Shown piece after piece: positions 6,558 through 10,512 of a stretch of 10,512 nucleotides of DNA. This DNA comes from Nautiliaceae bacterium. Its GTDB lineage: Bacteria > Campylobacterota > Campylobacteria > Campylobacterales > Nautiliaceae. Location: the NCBI GenBank assembly GCA_027035735.1, contig JALVUH010000041.1, forward strand, positions 1 to 10,512, in the 5' to 3' direction. How positions within the stretch are numbered: position 1 is the stretch's first letter; each line of letters starts with the position of its first letter. A model generated the notes under the pieces. The model was not told the DNA's origin and made no database searches. It saw nothing but the letters and a program-made list of their open reading frames with translations. Both the position numbers and the translations under genes were made by a program.

Positions 6558-7517
6558 TTAAATAATATATTTTTGAATTTCTTTTTTGTCTATTTTTTGA
6601 CCTTTAAAAATTTCTTGATTTATTATTATATCACCTTTATCAAATTTTGTATAACTTATCATAAAATCAGCAGCTTTTTGTTTTACATTTTCAGGTGCAT
6701 CTGATTGAATCAAACCAACAGGTCCTGCAAATCCTTTTGGAAACATTTTAACAAATTTTTCTCCTTTATATTCTTTAAGAATTGGATTTTCATCTTTATT
6801 TCTTCCTATAATTATTTTATATCCATTGTAATTTATATGTCTTCCTACTTTTAATATATCAATTTCATTTGGTGTTAATGTAAGATATTTTGAAAAATCT
6901 TTAAGCCTTTTTGAAAAATTAATATCTGTAAGCAAACATCCTCCAGCAGGAGATTCAAAGTTTTCAAGATTATATTTTTTAGCAAGTTCAAGCTGTCTTT
7001 TTCTATCTCTTCCACTGATATCAAGAAGTTTTTCTCTATCAACCCATCCTTTAATTTCTGGTATTGTAGGAGGAAGTAGTTTTGCACTAAGAGGCCTTAA
7101 AATTAATCCATCAGCTTTTGCTAACTTATTTACAGAATTTAATGCAGGAAGTCTTTGACTCATTGGTCTTTGACCTACTACTTCACCGCTTATAATAAAT
7201 TTTGCACCCACTTTTTCCATAAGTTCTTTAGCACTTCTTATCATAAACGCATGACAATCAATACATGGATTCATATTTTTACCATATCCATATACAGGAT
7301 TAAATAAAATATTTTTAATGTATTCTTCTTTTTTATCTATTATGTGAAGTTTTATATTTAGTTTTTCGGCTATATTTTTTAAATATTCTTTTTTTTCTTT
7401 ATTGGCTTCAAATCCTAAATCAACATATATTCCTTCTACTTCAATGCCTTGGTCTTGAATAAGTTTTATTGCTAAAATACTATCAAGGCCTCCACTAAAT
7501 AGGGATATCGCTTTCAA
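6558..7517 (-). CDS. PP-loop ATPase of the tRNA thiolation (ThiI/MnmA-like) type with C-terminal NFACT-R-like domain
   Basis: Predicted adenylating enzyme of ~319 residues. The PP-loop SGGLDS lies near the N-terminus, followed by a CxxC in NPCIDCH, the block SGEVVGQRPMSQ and a third cysteine in ESPAGGCLLTD. These are features of sulfur-transferring tRNA modification ATPases. No THUMP or rhodanese domain is present. The last ~80 residues (KVGRHINYNGYKIIIGRNKDE... AGPVGL) resemble NFACT-R, a domain described in fusion with ThiI-like enzymes. The product is probably a thiolated uridine in tRNA, but the position modified cannot be told. Two consecutive TTG codons occur. The second, at 7517, is 6 nt from AGGAG (7524-7528) and gives MKAISLFSGG, so I prefer it to the TTG at 7520. 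It overlaps dnaG by 23 nt. From memory, H. pylori also has a homologue beside dnaG (HP0012/HP0013). Confidence 0.82.
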   Translation of the reverse strand: MKAISLFSGGLDSILAIKLIQDQGIEVEGIYVDLGFEANKEKKEYLKNIAEKLNIKLHIIDKKEEYIKNILFNPVYGYGKNMNPCIDCHAFMIRSAKELMEKVGAKFIISGEVVGQRPMSQRLPALNSVNKLAKADGLILRPLSAKLLPPTIPEIKGWVDREKLLDISGRDRKRQLELAKKYNLENFESPAGGCLLTDINFSKRLKDFSKYLTLTPNEIDILKVGRHINYNGYKIIIGRNKDENPILKEYKGEKFVKMFPKGFAGPVGLIQSDAPENVKQKAADFMISYTKFDKGDIIINQEIFKGQKIDKKEIQKYII

Positions 7518-9120
7518 CAAGTTCTCCTTTTTTTAATTTTATAAGTTTTAAATTTATCTCTTTTAAATAATGCATTTTTTCTTCATTACTTAAATTTTTA
7601 TTGTATTTTATTTCTAATTGTTTTTTTTGATAATATGGGATTAGAAGTTTTCTGATTTGATTTTTTAGTGTTTTGATATCAAGTGTTTTTATATCATCTC
7701 TTAAAACAATTTCAAGTAATTTTGGATTTTCAAAATCTTCTTTATATACTGCATCTAATTCATAAAAATGAGTATTAAACATTTCAGGTGTTAGATATTC
7801 AATTATTTCATCCATAATTTCTGGATTTTCATAAAGAGTTTTGATAATACTTGCTTCTGCTATATCAATTTTTTTGTTTAAATTTAGATTTTGTATATGT
7901 TTTGTTTTTACTTTTAATATATTTGGAGGAATTTGTAAATATTGAGAAGCTTTAATTGAAAAATCATCTTTTAAAATTTCAGGAAGTTCTTTTATGTAGT
8001 TTTTAAATTCATCAATTGCATTTTTTTTGTGGATTGGATTTTTTAAATCATATTTTTTAATAGTAAATTCAATAATAAAGCTTGAAAAATCTATTTCATT
8101 TTTAAAAATATTTTCTATATTTTTACCTTCTTTCACTATATCAGCTGGGTCTTTTCCTTCTTCAAATAAAACAACTCCTCCATCAAAAAATTCTTTATAT
8201 AAAAGTTTACTAGCTTTAAGTGCCGCATTAATTCCAGCACTATCACTATCATATGAAATAATTACTTTAGGATTTAATTTTTTAAGAATTGGAAGATGTT
8301 CTTTTGTAAGAGCTGTTCCAAGAGTCGCTACTGCATTTTGGATACCTGCTTGATGAAGCATTATAACATCCATATAACCTTCAGTTATAATTATTTTTTT
8401 GCTTCTTAAAATGTGTTCTCTTGCAAAATTTAATCCATAAAATGTTTTTGATTTATTAAAGATTTTTGTATTTGTAAAGTTAATATATTTTGCAGGATGA
8501 TTTGTAATTGTTCTTCCTCCAAAAGCTATAATTTTACCATTTTGAGAAAATATAGGAAAAGTTATTCTTTCAATTAATCTTGGATATTCTCCACTTTCAT
8601 TTAATACTCCAAGTTCAATTAAATCTTTTTTATTTAAATTCGCATTTTTAAAAAATTTAAATTGTTCATGCGAAGTTGGAGCATATCCTAATTGAAATTT
8701 TTCAATAGTTGAATCATAAAGTCCTCTTTGCTTTAAATAATTTAGTGCATTTTCATTTTTATAAAGATTTGAAATATAAAAACTATTTACTCTCTCAAGT
8801 AAATCTAAATGAATAAAACTGTTACCTTTTGTATATTCAAGTTTAAAATTATACATAGAAGCTAGTTTTTCTATTGCTTCTTTATAGGTTAGTTTTTCTA
8901 TTTCCATTATGAATTTTATTGCATCTCCACTTACACCGCATCCAAAACAGTGATAAATTTGTTTAGTAGGACTTACTACAAAAGAAGGAGTTTTTTCACT
9001 ATGAAAAGGACAAAGTGCTACAAAATTGCTTCCTTGTTTTTTTAACTGAACATAATTTCCAATTACATCAACTATATCAATTATTGATTTTAAATTTTCT
9101 ATTGATTCTTGCTTTATCAT
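7495..9120 (-). CDS. dnaG: DNA primase DnaG
   Basis: Replicative primase of 541 residues that lays down RNA primers at the fork in association with the DnaB helicase. The N-terminal CHC2 zinc ribbon has ligands C37, H40 (CPFH), C58 and C61 (CFGC). The catalytic core carries the TOPRIM motifs TEGYMDV (E247, D251), SYDSDSAG (D291, D293) and GKDPADIV (from 322). GGRTI and a KYINF block precede TOPRIM as in all DnaG. The C-terminal ~150 residues are divergent and lysine/leucine-rich, as expected for a helicase-binding domain. The ATG at 9120 is forced: an in-frame TAG lies four codons upstream with no other start codon between, and residues 8-40 are needed for the zinc ribbon. There is no Shine-Dalgarno, and a TATAAT ends 6 nt before the ATG, which predicts a leaderless mRNA. 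It is the first gene of a three-gene minus-strand operon. Confidence 0.97.
   Translation of the reverse strand: MIKQESIENLKSIIDIVDVIGNYVQLKKQGSNFVALCPFHSEKTPSFVVSPTKQIYHCFGCGVSGDAIKFIMEIEKLTYKEAIEKLASMYNFKLEYTKGNSFIHLDLLERVNSFYISNLYKNENALNYLKQRGLYDSTIEKFQLGYAPTSHEQFKFFKNANLNKKDLIELGVLNESGEYPRLIERITFPIFSQNGKIIAFGGRTITNHPAKYINFTNTKIFNKSKTFYGLNFAREHILRSKKIIITEGYMDVIMLHQAGIQNAVATLGTALTKEHLPILKKLNPKVIISYDSDSAGINAALKASKLLYKEFFDGGVVLFEEGKDPADIVKEGKNIENIFKNEIDFSSFIIEFTIKKYDLKNPIHKKNAIDEFKNYIKELPEILKDDFSIKASQYLQIPPNILKVKTKHIQNLNLNKKIDIAEASIIKTLYENPEIMDEIIEYLTPEMFNTHFYELDAVYKEDFENPKLLEIVLRDDIKTLDIKTLKNQIRKLLIPYYQKKQLEIKYNKNLSNEEKMHYLKEINLKLIKLKKGELVESDIPI
7515..7529 (-). promoter_or_regulatory. Shine-Dalgarno and tandem TTG start of the PP-loop gene
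   Basis: On the minus strand AAGGAG is followed by AAC and then TTG TTG. Distance favours the second TTG (7517-7515) over the first (7520-7518). The site lies inside the 3' end of dnaG, so translation is probably coupled. Confidence 0.65.
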
Positions 9121-9126
9121 AAATGA

Positions 9127-9132
9127 ATTATA
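9127..9132 (-). promoter_or_regulatory. Predicted -10 box of the dnaG promoter
   Basis: TATAAT on the minus strand is followed by TCATTT and then the dnaG ATG. Transcription starting 6-8 nt after the box would begin at or within a base or two of the start codon. An overlapping TATAGT (9132-9137) could act instead and would give a leader of only a few bases. No TTGACA-like -35 is visible (CCTTCT at that distance), which is common for sigma-70 promoters in Campylobacterota. Confidence 0.65.
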
Positions 9133-9133
9133 C

Positions 9134-9139
9134 TATAAT
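9134..9139 (+). promoter_or_regulatory. Predicted -10 box for the TPR/zinc-ribbon gene
   Basis: TATAAT on the plus strand, with an expected start near 9146 and a leader of about 13 nt that contains GAAGGA (9151-9156) before the ATG at 9159. An overlapping TATACT at 9129-9134 is a weaker alternative. No clear -35 lies upstream, where the DNA is already dnaG coding sequence. Confidence 0.6.
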
Positions 9140-9158
9140 TACTTAAAAAAGAAGGACC

Positions 9159-10112
9159 ATGAATTATAGAGACCCACTCTTTAGTGTAATAGCTTTTTTT
9201 GTAATTGTTTTAATTGCAATTATTTTAACTTTAGTTTTAGGAAAAATAAGAGAATTTTTAAGAGAAAAAGAGATAGAAAAATTAATCAAAAATTTTGAGT
9301 ATATTAAAATGGATGATTATAAAAATCCTTTTAATGCTTTAATGCTTTTAGCAAAAGCTTATGAAAAAGAGGGGAATTACGAAAAAGCTTTAAAGGTTTA
9401 TCTATTAATTGAAAAAGATTATCCATCACGTGAAATTTTATTAAATATTGCAAATTTATATTTTAAAGCTGGTTTTTTGGAAAAATCAAGAGATATTTTA
9501 TATAAAATTTTAAAAACTGCTCCAAGAAATGTTGAAGCTCTTAAATTATTAATTTTAGTAAATGAAAAATTAGGAGAAATTAAAGAAAATATTGATATAT
9601 TAGAAATTTTTGAAGAATTAGGTATGGATTTTCCAAAAGAAAAAGCCTATGCCATGATTAGACTTTTTTATTTACAAGGGTGTGATATAGAAGAATTTTG
9701 TAAAGGTATAAAGAGTTTTGAGGATATTTATAATACATATCCTTTCGTAAAAAGAGAGTATGTTGAATTTTTATTTAAAACTAATCCTAAGAAAGCTTAT
9801 GAAATTTTAGATGTTTATGAACATTTAGATTTGTATTACAATAGAGATGATATTCCAGATAATGAAAAATTTTGTAATATTTTAGCTGCTAAAGGAATAA
9901 AAAAATGTAAAAAAAGAGCACCTTTTGAAATTGAATCTTTAAAATATCTCCCAAAAAATCTTGCTGAACTTGAGTTTGAATATTATTGTAATAATTGCAA
10001 AAAAACTTTTCCTCTTTATTCCACTAGATGTCCAAAATGTCATGATTTATTTTCTCAAAAATTATTAATAAAACTTTGTGAAAAAAAAGATATTGAGAAT
10101 ATTGAATTTTAA
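9159..10112 (+). CDS. Membrane-anchored TPR protein with C-terminal zinc ribbon (LapB/YciM-like architecture)
   Basis: A 317-residue protein: N-terminal transmembrane helix (~8-28), helical TPR repeats across ~58-215 (e.g. LLAKAYEKEGNYEKALKVY and LYFKAGFLEKSRDILYKI), then a rubredoxin-like zinc ribbon with C277-x2-C280-x10-C291-x2-C294. E. coli LapB has the same order of parts and adjusts LPS synthesis by presenting LpxC to FtsH; its length is somewhat greater. The architecture is seen in the sequence; a LapB role is inferred, and overall identity appears low. The ATG is the only usable start. Its GAAGGA site is unusually close (2 nt). It is divergent from dnaG and 29 nt ahead of purL. As recalled, a TPR gene also lies next to dnaG in C. 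jejuni, followed there by rnhA and rnc, not purL. Confidence 0.75.
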   Translation: MNYRDPLFSVIAFFVIVLIAIILTLVLGKIREFLREKEIEKLIKNFEYIKMDDYKNPFNALMLLAKAYEKEGNYEKALKVYLLIEKDYPSREILLNIANLYFKAGFLEKSRDILYKILKTAPRNVEALKLLILVNEKLGEIKENIDILEIFEELGMDFPKEKAYAMIRLFYLQGCDIEEFCKGIKSFEDIYNTYPFVKREYVEFLFKTNPKKAYEILDVYEHLDLYYNRDDIPDNEKFCNILAAKGIKKCKKRAPFEIESLKYLPKNLAELEFEYYCNNCKKTFPLYSTRCPKCHDLFSQKLLIKLCEKKDIENIEF

Positions 10113-10121
10113 TGGTAAAAT
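10113..10121 (+). promoter_or_regulatory. Possible extended -10 promoter for purL
   Basis: TGG-TAAAAT directly after the TPR gene stop matches an extended -10 (TGn then a five-of-six TATAAT). It would start transcription near 10128, about 14 nt before the purL ATG. In DNA this AT-rich a chance match is quite possible. Confidence 0.35.
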
Positions 10122-10141
10122 TCAAATAAAAAAGGTTTTAA

Positions 10142-10512
10142 ATGGGATATATGGAAATTGATAAATCTCAACTTGATGATATTTTAGCAAAACATAAACT
10201 CTCAAGAGAAGATTATGAGCATATAGTAAAAATTTTAGGAAGAGCTCCAAATTTGGTAGAGCTTGGAATTTTTAGTGCAATGTGGAGTGAACATTGTAGT
10301 TATAAATCAAGTAAATGTTATTTAAAAGGATTTCCTACTAAAGCCCCTTGGGTAATTCAAGGGCCAGGTGAAAATGCTGGAGTTATTGATATAGGTGATG
10401 GAATGGCTGCTGTATTTAAAATGGAATCTCACAATCACCCAAGTTTTATAGAACCTTATCAAGGAGCGGCAACTGGTGTTGGTGGGATACTTAGAGATGT
10501 ATTTACAATGGG
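10142..10512 (+). CDS. purL: Phosphoribosylformylglycinamidine synthase subunit PurL, N-terminal part (3' end outside window)
   Basis: The first 123 complete codons of PurL, the ATP-dependent amidotransferase subunit that converts FGAR to FGAM in purine synthesis with PurQ and PurS. The frame is open to the window edge and is not truncated biologically as far as visible. The diagnostic blocks are MWSEHCSYKSSK, QGPGENAGVIDIGDG, FKMESHNHPSFIEPYQGA and ATGVGGILRDVFTMG. The size class (small PurL versus large fused PurL) cannot be measured here, but starting directly with the short N-terminal helix indicates the small type. Two in-frame ATGs occur. The first, at 10142, has AAAGG at 10131-10135 with 6 nt spacing and is preferred over 10151. 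Confidence 0.96.
   Translation, partial: MGYMEIDKSQLDDILAKHKLSREDYEHIVKILGRAPNLVELGIFSAMWSEHCSYKSSKCYLKGFPTKAPWVIQGPGENAGVIDIGDGMAAVFKMESHNHPSFIEPYQGAATGVGGILRDVFTM

Larger units (their letters stand above)
9127..9139. promoter_or_regulatory. Palindromic bidirectional promoter core (ATTATA-C-TATAAT)
   Basis: A perfect inverted repeat of 6 bp around one central C, extending to 7 bp with the flanking A/T at 9126 and 9140. Each arm is a consensus -10 for one of the two divergent genes. The whole intergenic region is 38 bp (9121-9158), so the two promoters cannot be occupied independently. Confidence 0.65.

Noticed and set aside
6875..7087. 70-residue open frame on the minus strand inside the PP-loop gene
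   Set aside because: Alternative frame of a well-supported gene on the same strand; its composition reflects the AT-rich host frame.
8027..8353. 108-residue open frame on the plus strand inside dnaG
   Set aside because: Antisense to the TOPRIM region of DnaG; low-complexity Ser/Leu composition and no ribosome site.
1..10512. A mobile, defence or CRISPR-type accessory system
   Set aside because: All genes are chromosomal housekeeping types in compact operons. There are no direct repeats, integrase or transposase genes, tRNA sites or composition breaks visible.

Overview
The window is an AT-rich (by eye roughly a quarter to 30% G+C), gene-dense stretch of ordinary chromosome. It has almost no intergenic DNA, with genes joined by ATGA overlaps or gaps of a few bases. 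Lys/Ile/Phe-rich proteins and the gene order point to Campylobacterota (Epsilonproteobacteria). The order is lytic transglycosylase - rlpA - (hisB) - kdsC - lptC - lptA - engB - ... - membrane protein - PBP2, followed by dnaG divergent from a TPR gene. From memory, Campylobacter jejuni has a similar order around Cj0645-Cj0652 and a dnaG/TPR pair around Cj1637-Cj1638. A Nautiliales member (Caminibacter/Nautilia type) or another very AT-rich genus fits; the exact genus cannot be fixed by reading alone.

Region 1 (1-6299, + strand) is one tightly coupled cell-envelope cluster: the 3' end of an MltD-type lytic transglycosylase with two LysM repeats, RlpA, HisB, KdsC, an LptC-like protein, LptA, the GTPase EngB, a short GNAT of the N-acetylglutamate-synthase type, a very hydrophobic membrane protein in the place where MreD would be expected, and PBP2 (MrdA). 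Together these cut and build peptidoglycan (MltD, RlpA, PBP2), make Kdo for lipopolysaccharide or lipooligosaccharide (KdsC) and export it (LptC, LptA). Two amino-acid biosynthesis genes, hisB and the argA-like GNAT, are embedded in the cluster. Most starts have an AAAGG or AGGAG Shine-Dalgarno inside the preceding gene, 6-7 nt upstream.

Region 2 (6300-9120, - strand) reads dnaG -> PP-loop tRNA-thiolation-like ATPase with a C-terminal NFACT-R-like domain -> small exported cysteine-containing Sel1/Hcp-like protein. Its last stop codon abuts the PBP2 stop codon with no base between them.

Region 3 (9121-10512) starts with a 38-bp divergent promoter region containing a palindromic pair of TATAAT boxes. 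One faces dnaG, so close to the ATG that the mRNA should be leaderless. The other faces a membrane-anchored TPR/zinc-ribbon protein with LapB-like architecture. The 5' part of purL follows and runs off the right edge.

No mobile elements, CRISPR, rRNA or tRNA genes were seen, and no gene-free stretch exceeds 40 bases. I see no clearly new multi-gene system. The items most worth a second look are the dnaG promoter and leaderless start, the three-cysteine PP-loop enzyme, and the LapB-like protein.
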